Positions 42,520-52,914 of a stretch of 64,000 nt of DNA are shown one piece after another. The translations under genes were made by a program, and so were the position numbers. Location of the stretch: NCBI GenBank assembly GCA_030407315.1, contig JALQPE010000443.1, forward strand, positions 1 through 64,000. The letters are read 5' to 3'. The notes below the pieces were generated by a model. That model was not told where the DNA came from, did no database searches, and worked only from the letters and a program-made list of their open reading frames with translations. The stretch is from Asparagopsis taxiformis. Its lineage: Eukaryota > Rhodophyta > Florideophyceae > Bonnemaisoniales > Bonnemaisoniaceae. The first letter of the stretch is position 1. Each line of letters opens with the position of its first letter.

Positions 42520-43870
42520 TGGTTTGCTGTCTGCAGGTCTGCACGACTACATCTGAGTTACGAAATAATGATGTAGTTGCTGTTTCCCTGCCGGCGGCTT
42601 GCTCTGTTCAGGCTGATATGCCTATATTGAGGCTATTGGTACGAGCCAGTTCCGTTGGCGGTTGCAAAAGAATTAAACTGGAGACGATGGAAAGGCCATC
42701 GAGTCGGAGAGTAAAAGTTTGGGAATATTAAACGATTATATGGAAGCGTTGCACGTTGACAAAAAATTTGTCTCATAGAGACCAGACACGGATGTCGAAT
42801 GTATTATATCTGAATTTTTTTCCGAATCGCGAGTGCGTCTTGTGGGAACGTCTCTCACCGCACGCCCACGTCAGCTGCCCATCTACGCAAGAAAAACTTG
42901 CGATTCCACGCACGATCAGAAATGACAACACATCGAATACAAACGCGCCCGTCGAGTTATCGCGGCGTGTCATATCGAAGCGACAAGGCATTAAAGCCTA
43001 TTCACAAGCAACTGATGGAACACATCTTGGATGCAGATCACAGCCGGCATGCCAGTCCAACGATTCGACAGGGCGTCACTGAAGGGCACTACGCGTCGGG
43101 GGCGCATGTATTCACAGATGCAAATTGTAAAGTCGTCGAGGAATGCCGACGTACCAGGTCGGATAATGAACGAATACGCGTCAAATCGAAGTGTTGCGTC
43201 GAATACATACTGTCGCACGAACACTGTGGAGACCGAAAACGCGCGTCACTTGAACATCATGAACTCCAAACCGTCTGATCGGCGACCGTCAGATCTACGA
43301 CACTCAGTAAAATTTGTAATATGTGTTTCAATTTGCCGAAATAATTGCAAGCGTAATTGTTTTCATGCTTTTAACATTACGCACTGATGTATGACGTCAC
43401 TCACTGACTTTCAGGCAGCATATCGCTGTAAGCATAGCCTGACGGAAGACTTGAATGACGCAATTTGCCCCGTGTTCCTCATAGTATTCCACATATTGGG
43501 CCAATACGCGTATCCCATTCCCACGCTTATGAAATGCTTCCAAGTCTCGACAGGAACCGTCTCACTTGATTCCGGCTATGACGTTTTAATTGGTCGCAAC
43601 AGAGGCAGATACGATACACGCGCTCGACTGAAATTCATCAATATTACGTGTACACGTATACAATACAATATAAAAAATAAACATGAAAAATCTTTCAACT
43701 CCACAAAAATTCACTTGCGCACGCATCTCTCCCATCACGAACCTGAGATCAGCCAAACGAGTACAGAAGCGAAAGAACAGCGTCCCGCAACAACCCACAT
43801 TTGAACTCCAATCAAACTTTCCACTTCACCGCCACTATCCATCGTTTTCGCTTCGCCAACCCGCGCCAAA
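42520..43870. other. Intergenic stretch, nothing recognised
   Basis: Overlapping short ORFs on both strands at 42756-43390 without motifs. AT-rich at 43650-43690. Confidence 0.45.
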
Positions 43871-43873
43871 TCT

Positions 43874-43880
43874 TATAAAC
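43874..43880 (+). promoter_or_regulatory. TATA box of NLR1
   Basis: TATAAAC in a GC-richer context, 124 bp upstream of the NLR1 ATG at 43998. Confidence 0.5.
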
Positions 43881-43997
43881 CCCTCCGTTCATCGCCTACA
43901 CATCCGTCAATCCCTCTCCGACCACGTTTCCCGTTCATTCCCCCATCCGTACCCCGACTGACATTGCTCTTCGTTGACCCTCACCATCAGCATCGCC

Positions 43998-44928
43998 ATG
44001 GAAAATTTCTCCAATCCATCACACAGTCCCGATCCGAATCCCTCCACGCAGCAATCTAACGCCCCACCGCAAACCACCTGTCCCAGTCCATCGACCGCAC
44101 CGCTGCCCAACGCGCCATCCCCCGCTCCCCGTCCTGCGTCCCAGCCTTCCTATCCGCCGCCACATCCCGCTCTGACCCCATCTCCCGCCCAACCGTCTCG
44201 TGCCTCACATCCCGCTACCTTCCACGTTCCCCGTAACTCCCGCCAGACTGTCCTAGACTTTTCCCGAAACTCCCGCACTCCAGAAAGCAAGGCCAAGCAC
44301 GCCCTTCTGTCCGATGACCCAAACAATAACGCTATAGCTCTCGTCGGTATGGGTGGCGCAGGCAAAACAACCATCCTGCGCGCCCTAGGCAGACGTGCAG
44401 ACGTTTGGCAAAAGTTCCCGGACGGCGTGTGGTTCATTGAGCTCGGTCACGGCGCTAAAGTACAGAGGCTGTTTGACCAGCTGGAGCAGATTGTCACCGA
44501 CGCATTCCCAGATTTCCTCCCCAAATTCGTTGAACTCACTGCAAAGGACAACACCCATCTGAATATGATGGAGAAGCTGGTTGACCTACTCGTTCCGAAG
44601 CGCTTTCTCCTCATCTTTGACGACGTGTGGGATCTCAATGCCAATGTCTACACGCTGGTAGACACAGCGTGCAAAGCTGTCCAGGAAATGGATGGAGAAA
44701 GTTGCAAGGTGCTGACGTCGACGAGGAATGAGGCGATAGGTCGTGTACCAACGCATGATGTGTCAATTGCAGTGAGTCCTGCAGATGTGCGTAGGGAAAC
44801 ATGCATTTACATTCTGTGCGGGTATGCTGGGATCGACTGTACCAGGCTTGCGTTGTGGTCTTCACTTAACCGTGGAGCACTGGACAACATTGTTGACCTA
44901 TGTACAGGACTACCACTGGCACTGAGTG
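43998..44928 (+). pseudogene. NLR1 segment 1: Pro-rich N-terminus and NB-ARC
   Basis: Start of an NLR-like STAND NTPase, interrupted by element H. ATG 43998 gives MENFSNPSHSP. Residues 1-85 are Pro/Ser-rich without a CARD, coiled coil or TIR. NB-ARC follows: P-loop VGMGGAGKTT (about 116-125), kinase-2 LLIFDDVWD (204-212), RNBS-B-like KVLTSTRN (237-244) and GLPLAL (304-309). These bind and hydrolyse ATP/ADP and switch the receptor on by oligomerisation. The segment ends after one base of codon 311, at the GAGTG duplication. Removing H restores the same frame in segment 2. The gene lacks introns as read. Confidence 0.88.
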
Positions 44929-45508
44929 TGTTGATGAAAAAAGTGATCAGTGCGACTCTCACTGCGCAACTGTCTGCTTACAGAGCCATGACAACATGCC
45001 AACTCCAAGACAGTGTGAAGGAGACACTAAAATCTCCACGTGGCTGTCTCCTTCGAAGTACGACACAGCGCAAGACAGTGATAACCCTAGAGATAGATCC
45101 ATTGCGGAAGCCAGCGAGCTCGCAACCCAAAAGGGAAGCATCTAGAGACAGTTTCGAGTTCAGTATTTAAGTGGTAGGTGTAGAACATCCTCCAACAACT
45201 AAAGCAAGACAATTAACAACAAGAAAACATCAACCAAACCACACCAATCGCCAAGGCGAATATTAGAGAAAACCTCTAACTCTCCCAAGGGAGAAACACT
45301 CCTGCTTCCAAGGAAGCGACCCCCGCCTTCAAGGAGGCAACCCACCGCCTTTAAGGAGGCAACCCACCGCCTTCAAGGAGGCACCCATCACTCCCAAGGG
45401 AGAATAATTAACCGCAGTGCGTCACTGCCTGCAACCGAATCATAAGAAACGTGTCTAACACTTTCTGACAAACAGCCCTCAAAAGAAACAATTCAGAATC
45501 CCACATCA
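44929..45508 (+). repeat. 5' LTR of element H
   Basis: 580 bp, TGTTGATGAAAA to CCCACATCA. Holds the hairpin array at 45248-45402. Confidence 0.94.
45248..45402 (+). repeat. Array of seven small hairpins in LTR H
   Basis: Seven inverted repeats centred on AA: TCGCC-AA-GGCGA, TCTCCC-AA-GGGAGA, GCTTCC-AA-GGAAGC, GCCTTC-AA-GGAGGC (twice), GCCTTT-AA-GGAGGC and CTCCC-AA-GGGAG. Stem sequences differ but pairing is kept (including G-U). The 3' LTR has the same array. Confidence 0.85.
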
Positions 45509-45646
45509 CTTCGAAGTAAGTGGGTCTGGAAACTCACTGGATAAGGAATGAACGCCTTCCTGAATCAATACCTCTGCACAAGTGGTTATATAACCCTGCA
45601 TTCAACTCTGTCGAACTACACACATCATCAAGCCTTGGATTCCAAA

Positions 45647-46624
45647 ATGAGTTCAAAACCGTACGCCCCTCCTGCCCCGGGAACCAGAGCGGCTAAATAT
45701 CTCATGATCAAAGATGTAAAACTTTGTGACCACCCCATGGCGAAATCATGTATTAAGGAACTGGAACTAATCGATCCGGACTCAAAGGTCGTCGATTACG
45801 TCATATATGTCATAACAAAGATACTACAAGGAGATGCACTACCGGAAGACAGCAAGAACGAACTGTTTAATGATCTCACGGCTGACTTACTGGGAGACGA
45901 AGCAGTCTTAGCTGAAAAAAAGCTGTTTTACATCCTACGCAACGTACCATTAATGGTCGGAGCAGAAGTTCGCAGCGGCAAAGGCAACCCAATCGTCACT
46001 GCAGTGCTAGAAACTATATTTCCTGCAGTCACAGAAGCAATCGCGCACGTTACAGCCAGACAGAAGGCAATATCTGAGCGCCAACGAAACGGAGACGCGT
46101 TCTCAATCGATAACGCCCGAGCCCGAGAGGAATCAAGCCACGAAGCAAACGGAACGAAGGAACCGAATAACTCACCGATGAAGGGCCCTATAACGCGCCA
46201 ACACATGGCTAATGAAAGTGACGTACAGGATTCGTCATCACCACCAGCTAACCTCCCCAATGCTGAAGATATAGTGACCAACATCGAAACATCAGAGAAG
46301 AGGAAACCCCGAAAGAATAATTCCCAAACCCAATCGAGGAAACAGAACTCCCGTGAAACGCTGGATGGCGACAATAGTGACCAATATCCAAGCGAAAGCG
46401 AACCGGACGATGAGACTTATGTCCCTACGGATACCAAAAACTGGAAAGGACGCAGACAAGTCGAGCAGTCCAGATCACAGTCATATGACTTAGCCAGCAA
46501 CAAAAGTCGCGTTGCGCTAATGGTGAAGGACAAATGCTTTACCGGAGCACCAGACACTGGAACGGACTTCTATACGATGTCAAAACATTCGAAGCGGCCT
46601 GCATTCAGCAAGAGATACCACTAG
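45647..46624 (+). pseudogene. Element H gag, N-terminal part
   Basis: From ATG 45647 (MSSKPYAPPAPG), about 325 aa: a helical N-terminal region (CIKELELIDPDSKVVDYVIY) then a charged low-complexity region. The frame ends shortly after a -1 shift leads into the next ORF. Because the shift lies within gag and not at the gag-pol border, it is probably a mutation, not programmed. Confidence 0.65.
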
Positions 46625-47646
46625 ATGAAGCTACAGACGTCCTATGGCATTGCTTAGACGGAGACGCCAAGCGATTCTACTTTGAGCACATACAAGGAAA
46701 GAGAATGACTCTTACGGAGACATTTGGCCTCTTAAAAAGCCAATTCGATACCTTGCATCATCAAAGCCAAGCCCAATCATATGTCAACAGCATCACCATG
46801 CAAGCCATCCGATGCGAAAAAGGATGCAACGATATTGAAGCGCTACGAATCGTCCATCAACGGCTGTCTGAAACGTTACCGAAGTGTGGACAGATCTGTC
46901 GCAGCGACGAGTACAAAATATTGACTCTCGAGCGAATCGTCAAATACGAATCATGGGCAGCGAACGTAATAACTACCCGATCGGCTAACCCCAACCTTGC
47001 GTACTCGAGCTTCTATACAATGCTTTGCACCGCCGCAAATTTACACGTTGAGAAATCAGCTATCAGTTCGGCTAATGACGAACAGACCACAGAGGAGAAC
47101 AAGCAGATTGCAACAATTCCAATACATTATGGGTCAACATACGGCGTGAATGACTCACAACACTATGGGAAGAGAAGCGGGGAAGCCAAGAAAGTTTTCC
47201 ATCGACGTGGAAACCGACTCGAAAACCGCTCGCCAAATTACTTCCGGAACAACCGGCGCACTGCAGAGCAGATGGAAACTCGGAAGTCTCGCACCCGTTG
47301 TCACTACTGCGGCGAGCTTGGCCATTGGCGAGAGGAATGCAAGAACAGAGATCGGACATTGGCCGACGTCGTTCGAGCACGCCTAAGCGAGAAAGCAGAC
47401 CTGCAGCCTCTCACAGCCTTCGCTGAAGTTCTCGGAGAAATTGTACAACACGAGGACGAGTACCACGAATACGTCACCATGTGTTCGCCCGAATCACGCA
47501 TAGAAGAAAGCCAAAATAGTCACGTGGAACTCATGAACGACGTATTATACAGCAACGAAGAAGCGGAAGCATGCGCGACAGATATATTCAACCAAATCGC
47601 AGCCGATTCTGGGAGTCGACAACATTTTCAGGATGGGGGAGCTTAA
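46534..47646 (+). CDS. Element H gag, core and zinc knuckle
   Basis: Second gag frame. From about 46560 it holds the Copia gag core (YDVKTFEAACIQQEIPLDEA, VLWHCLDGDAKRFY) and a CCHC knuckle CHYCGELGHWREEC. It ends CAT TTT CAG GAT and a TAA. Pol overlaps in the -1 frame. The TTTTC at 47625 matches the slip position in A and B. The ATG at 46534 is only the first in frame and not clearly a real start. Confidence 0.7.
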   Translation: MLYRSTRHWNGLLYDVKTFEAACIQQEIPLDEATDVLWHCLDGDAKRFYFEHIQGKRMTLTETFGLLKSQFDTLHHQSQAQSYVNSITMQAIRCEKGCNDIEALRIVHQRLSETLPKCGQICRSDEYKILTLERIVKYESWAANVITTRSANPNLAYSSFYTMLCTAANLHVEKSAISSANDEQTTEENKQIATIPIHYGSTYGVNDSQHYGKRSGEAKKVFHRRGNRLENRSPNYFRNNRRTAEQMETRKSRTRCHYCGELGHWREECKNRDRTLADVVRARLSEKADLQPLTAFAEVLGEIVQHEDEYHEYVTMCSPESRIEESQNSHVELMNDVLYSNEEAEACATDIFNQIAADSGSRQHFQDGGA

Positions 47647-50600
47647 GTGAGGACCCCTCCTCCACAAACAACTGCGATAACACGCATATTGACGACGAAA
47701 CCGTCAAGACAAACACCTCACAAAGACCCACACTCCCCGACAACGGCTTACAACTAAACCAGGAGACTTGCCGACCACCTCCGAAACCGTCACCAAAGGT
47801 GAATTCACAATTCGATGAATATTTCAGTCTACAGCCAAAATTCAAACTCATCTCGCGCTCTATCAACCACCCAGAAAAACAAAAAACACATCTAGAACAC
47901 CACGTCCCGACGCCAACTTGGAAATTGAGACACGACAGCGGAAGGGAAGACAACGGGAAATTCCTAGGCGCGCTTATCGACACAGGCGCACAACGCTCAG
48001 TCATCGGCGAAGCCCAGGCACTTGCTTATTGCAACGAACATGGAATACCCTATCAACCATCAAAGTCATACAACAAATTCCGATTTGCGTCACTTTTGAA
48101 AACTTCACTTGGGAAGATCCCCATTCTCATAACCACACCAAACGGGTTACTCCGCATGAATGTCGATATTGTCAGAGAAGACATACCACTCCTGATGGGT
48201 ATCAATTTCATGGATGAAAACGGTTTGCAATTCCTCTCCGTAAGAAATGAACTTCAATGCGTACATGACGACTGGGCAATGCCCGTCACACGACGCGGTG
48301 GACACGGATACCTATGTTGGGAACCGATATCAAGCGTGATGTTCAACAAGGCACAACTATTGAGATTGCATCAACACTTACTACATCCAAGCGTGCAGAA
48401 ACTTTACAACCTCCTTCAGCGAGCGAAACCAGAAGATATGACTCCGAATACCAAGGAAATTCTGCAAGAAATTACGAGTAATTGCGAACAATGCATCAGA
48501 TTCTCGAACAGACCGATCACATTCCGCGTTCGTGACGACGAAAAATTGCGCTTTAACCAAGAACTAATGCTGGACATCATGTACCTACCAACGAAAAATG
48601 GAAGACAAACACCAGTACTACATATGGTGGACGCCGCCACCCGCTTCAGCGCTGCATGTATGCTGCACAAAGTCAATGTCTCAGCAGTATGGAACGCCTT
48701 CTTAAGGAACTGGTCTACCATGTACGTGGGATACCCAGAATCCATGTTGACAGACCAGGGATCAGTCTTCGTATCAGCAGAATGGAAGTACGCATGCGAA
48801 GTGCAGAACATAGAACTACGCAACACAGGAACAGAGAGTCATAATTCATTGGGAGCAGGTGAAAAATATCACCACACACTGCGAACAATCTATCTCAAAG
48901 TCCAAGCCGACTTCCCATCCGTCGACGACGCTACACTACTCGCGATATCAGTGAAGGCGATGAATGATACCGTCGGACCGGAAGGACTCGTCCCGTCACT
49001 ACTAGTCTTCGGCGCCCTTCCTCGATTACCAACCATATCGCCCCGTGACTATCCATCACACAAGGAACGTATGCGCGCCATGATAGTGGCACGAAACGAA
49101 CACGAGAAGATAGTTGCACGAAACAGAGTAAGAGTCGGCATATCAAGACGGCCACCACCTTCCGCAAATTACGACATTATGCCAGGCGACTTTGTGTACG
49201 TCTACCGCGAGCGAATTAAGGCCTTTACAGGACCTCACCTTGTCGCAGAAGCGAATGGAAAAGAACTAAGAATACACGTCGGCGATCAAAGGGGGCCGAG
49301 ACCATTCAATATAGCACAAGTCAAGCCGGCACCTATCGGCCGAAGAGATGACACTGCAGCATCCATTGGATACACAAACCACTCCCGTCCGCAATCGAAT
49401 ATCATGCACACTGAAACCTTGCCCGCAGGAGACCCACGTGAGTACCTGTTCGATGATGCGAAACGCAACGAGCTCCTCGGATTAATTGAGAAAGGCACAT
49501 TTCGGATTGTACTTAAAGAGGACATGAAGAAAGAAGGACATAATCTGAACGTTATCCCGTCAAGATTCGTATTAACCATCAAGGAAAACGATGGCATAAC
49601 AAAGTACAAAGCGAGGTTTGTACTAGGCGGACACAAGGATCGTGACAAGAACACGATAGTCCACAACTCTACTACGCTCAGACATTCATCCGTCCGTGTC
49701 TTGATGGCACTTGCCACTATAATGGGATTCGACATCTGGTCATCAGACGTCACCCAAGCGTACCTTCAGGCTGGCGCGAAATTACAGCGAAAAGTCTTTA
49801 CCCGACCCAACATCCTCAATTTGGCACAAAACGAATTACTGCAAGTTATACTACCCCTTTACGGACTCCGTAAAGGGGTAGTATAACGGTGAGTCGGACT
49901 CACCGATTCTGGTGACTATTGGCACGAAACGATTACCAAGTTCCACCTTAATGAACTCCGCATGAAACAACTAGCTGGGGATTTCTCATTCTTCTTCCGC
50001 AAAGCAGCCAATCGGCTAATCTCAATGTCAGGTGCATATGTTGATGACATCCTCCAAGCATCACTCCCCTCTGACAAACCGAAACTACAGAAATTGATGC
50101 AAGAAAACTTTGACATAAGGCTGAATGGCCAAAAGGACTTCACATTTACCGGCATACAATGCAGCACTTCTGACAGTCTGTTGCGAACCATGACACAACG
50201 CGACTATATCGGCCGACTAAAACTACTGACGTCAGACACCAACTTCGCTACTTTTCGCTCTATGCGACACAAGCTAGCATGGGTAACCAACACGCGTCCG
50301 GACATCGCGTGCGCTGTTTCAATGCTGACCCAAGTGACGGAAAGAAACTTTGGCCAGGAATCAATTCGCGAAGCGAACAAAATTATCAAACACCTTCAGA
50401 AAACTCAAGAGATCTCCCTGAATTATCCTAAGCTCGACATGGAGACGCTTAGAATACTGATTTATACGGACTCAAGCTTCAACAACCGCACGGACAATCG
50501 CTCTCAACTTGGATATATTATCATTTTGTCTGATGCCTCTAACAAGTGCAGCATTCTACATTACGCCTCTATTAAGAGCAAACGTATTGTACGCTCAAGT

Positions 50601-51230
50601 ATGGCTGGAGAAACACTGGCATTTTCGGCGGGATTCGACGCTGGATTCATCCTGAGACATGACATTGAACTCATGACAGGAATGAAAATCCCTATAATAA
50701 TGTTGACGGACTCAAAATCACTCTTTGACGTGCTAACTCGCGCAAAGTATACAACGGAAAAACGGTTAATGGTTGACATAGCCGCCGCCCGAGAAGCCTA
50801 CAACGATCACGTCATCTCTAACATTGCTCTCATAGCTTCCGCTGATAACCCAGCCGACGCCCTCACCAAAATCGGACACAATTCGGCGCTGCAAAATCTA
50901 TTACGCACTCATCGCATATCACACCCCATCATCCAGTATGTGATAGAAAACCAGTTGCACGCCAGCAATTTACAACGAGATCCAGCGCAGTTCGGTCTTC
51001 CAAAAGGGGCATGTGTTGATGAAAAAAGTGATCAGTGCGACTCTCACTGCGCAACTGTCTGCTTACAGAGCCATGACAACATGCCAACTCCAAGACAGTG
51101 TGAAGGAGACACTAAAATCTCCACGTGGCTGTCTCCTTCGAAGTACGACACAGCGCAAGACAGTGATAACCCTAGAGATAGATCCATTGCGGAAGCCAGC
51201 GAGCTCGCAACCCAAAAGGGAAGCATCTAG
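47571..51230 (+). pseudogene. Element H pol, interrupted in RT
   Basis: Protease ALIDTGAQRSVIGEA; zinc region HQHLLHPS to CEQC; integrase core (MLDIMYLP, LTDQGSVF, GAGEKYHHTLR); RT start (SSDVTQAYLQAGAKL, LPLYGL). Then a 33-nt insertion at 49869-49901 adds in-frame TAA and TGA. The frame resumes unchanged: TDSGDYWHETI, catalytic box AYVDDILQAS, RNase H (IYTDSSFNNRTDNRSQLGY, SSMAGETLAFSA, LTDSKSLFDVL, NPADALTKI). The C-terminus runs about 70 codons into the 3' LTR. Apart from the insertion it looks undamaged. Confidence 0.88.
49849..49911 (+). repeat. Two nested palindromes at the H RT insertion
   Basis: TTATACTACCCCTTTACGGA, one base, then its exact reverse complement; directly followed by CGGTGAGTC-G-GACTCACCG. 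Together they mark a 33-nt templated insertion (49869-49901). Confidence 0.9.
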
Positions 51231-51593
51231 AGACAGTTTCGAGTTCAGTATTTAAGTGGTAGGTGTAGAACATCCTCCAACAACTAAAGCAAGACAATTA
51301 ACAACAAGAAAACATCAACCAAACCACACCAATCGCCAAGGCGAATATTAGAGAAAACCTCTAACTCTCCCAAGGGAGAAACACTCCTGCTTCCAAGGAA
51401 GCGACCCCCGCCTTCAAGGAGGCAACCCACCGCCTTTAAGGAGGCAACCCACCGCCTTCAAGGAGGCACCCATCACTCCCAAGGGAGAATAATTAACCGC
51501 AGTGCGTCACTGCCTGCAACCGAATCATAAGAAACGTGTCTAACACTTTCTGACAAACAGCCCTCAAAAGAAACAATTCAGAATCCCACATCA
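51014..51593 (+). repeat. 3' LTR of element H
   Basis: 580 bp, matches 44929-45508 as read. Followed by GAGTG. Confidence 0.94.
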
Positions 51594-52416
51594 GAGTGTA
51601 GCTGGGTCTGGGATGCAAGAAGTGATTGGTCGATGCACAGATGTGTGTGGACCAAATGCAATTGTGCAATACTGGGAGAGTCTGAAGCGGAGTAGTGTGG
51701 AATTGTGTATTGCGGAGACTGGGAGTAGACACGTGGGGCTGGATGCAGCAATTCAGACGAGCTTGAAGTCGCTGGAGAAAGTGTGGAAGGGGAAGAGCAT
51801 GAATATGGAAGAGATGTTTCGATCGTTTTGCGTAGTGGAAAAGCAGATGTCTGTTCCATTGTGTGTGATCGAGAAGATATGGGGTGTAGAAGATGCGCTC
51901 GCAAGGGTGAGGATGTTCTCGAGATACAGTCTGGTATCATTGGATGAAGATGATGGAGGGCTAGTGAGGGGGATACGACTTCATGATCTTGTTCACGATG
52001 TGTGTGTGGGAATGGCAGAGGGGAGGGAGGGAGTACGAGGGTGGCATGGGCGGCTTGTGGATGGATACCGGGGATCACTACGGACAAGTCGAGGGGGTGC
52101 TGAAGATCATGCGATGAATGCAGGAGGAGAGGGCACCGAGAGTGAAGAAGACAAGTGGTGGGAACTGAAGAAGGAGAAGTACATAAAGGACAACGTGGTA
52201 CGACACCTGCTCGGAGCTGGGCGGGTGAGTGCTGCGCTCAAGGTGTTGACGGATTATCGATGGACCGAGAAGATGAATAAGGATGAAGAGCAACCGCCGT
52301 TCCAGAAGGTCATGAGGGAGTTGGAACTCATACGAAGGCACTTGGAAGAAGAAGAGAAGACGGAAATTGGAAGAAAAATTGTCCGTGATTTATACGTTGT
52401 CACAAGGGCAATGGAG
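51594..52416 (+). pseudogene. NLR1 segment 2: winged helix, MHD-like motif, helical linker
   Basis: Continues NLR1 in frame after the target duplication (VAGSGMQEVIGR). SVPLCVIEKIWGVEDAL matches the winged-helix pattern of NB-ARC proteins. IRLHDLVHDVCVGMAE (about residues 436-451) is an MHD-type motif with L for M; the His-Asp pair that senses ADP is kept. A charged helical region follows, with ALKVLTDYRWTEKMNKDEE, also found in NLR3 and NLR4. The open frame ends at 52417 in a TGA supplied by the first bases of element F. Confidence 0.87.
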
Positions 52417-52528
52417 TGACGAATAACTTACACATTTACAGTACTTACAGTCATCACAACACATAGATAAACCTCCGCCGACGATCTCGGGGAGGAATAA
52501 ACGGTCAAGCAACCACGTTTGTTTCACA
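52417..52528 (+). repeat. 5' LTR of element F
   Basis: 112 bp, TGACGAATAACTTACAC to TTTCACA, with AATAAA (GAGGAATAAACGG). Its TGA ends the truncated NLR1 frame. Confidence 0.93.
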
Positions 52529-52546
52529 GGTTATGAGCCCAGACGC
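52529..52546 (+). other. Primer-binding site, half-tRNA-Met type (F)
   Basis: GGTTATGAGCCCAGACGC directly follows the LTR. Its complement reads GCGTCTGGGCTCATAACC, an anticodon stem-loop with CAU anticodon. Confidence 0.75.
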
Positions 52547-52611
52547 TACAATCTGCTTCCCTCCACCCGCCCATTCTTCCTAATCACCGATCTCACGGCT
52601 GCACACTACCC

Positions 52612-52795
52612 GTGCCTCTCTTACGGCACCATCTAGCTCCACGCCTCTCTTACGGCGACACTCCCAGCCCGTTATCACGCCTCTTTTACGGCAGTAACTG
52701 ATCACACGCCTCTTTTACGGCGATATCTACATTTCACAATCTCGCCTCTGTCCACGGCGACCCTCACCTCTCAATATCACGCCTCTTTTACGGCT
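52612..52795 (+). repeat. Array of six hairpins in the leader of F
   Basis: Six units at about 30-37 nt spacing (52612, 52642, 52678, 52707, 52742, 52780), each GCC-TCTTTTAC-GGC or close. Flanking pairs vary together: GTGCC/GGCAC, CGCC/GGCG, TCGCC/GGCGA. They lie between the primer-binding site and gag. Confidence 0.85.
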
Positions 52796-52914
52796 ATATT
52801 TTCGACGTGTTTCCCACACACACTTACTCATCCACTACCTCATTTTTCCGGCGACCTTTCCCCAATTTCTGTTGACTTTCTACTTCTATTCCAGAAACAC
52901 TCAAACTTCACAAC

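Larger units (their letters stand above)
44929..51593 (+). mobile_element. Copia element H inserted in NLR1
   Basis: Two 580-bp LTRs with no difference seen, flanked by GAGTG (44924-44928 and 51594-51598). Interior: gag in two overlapping frames, then pol. A canonical purine tract AAAAGGGGCATG precedes the 3' LTR. Pol is broken by a 33-nt insertion with two stops. I found no tRNA primer-binding match after the 5' LTR (CTTCGAAGTAAGTGGG). Confidence 0.94.

Noticed and set aside
44900..45145. ORF reading through the H LTR (ECVDEKSDQCDSHC...)
   Set aside because: The same text appears in both LTRs as a by-product of the repeat. At the 3' LTR it is only the tail of the pol frame.
46600..46624. 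Programmed frameshift within H gag
   Set aside because: No slippery run or stem at the overlap and the site is inside a single protein domain.
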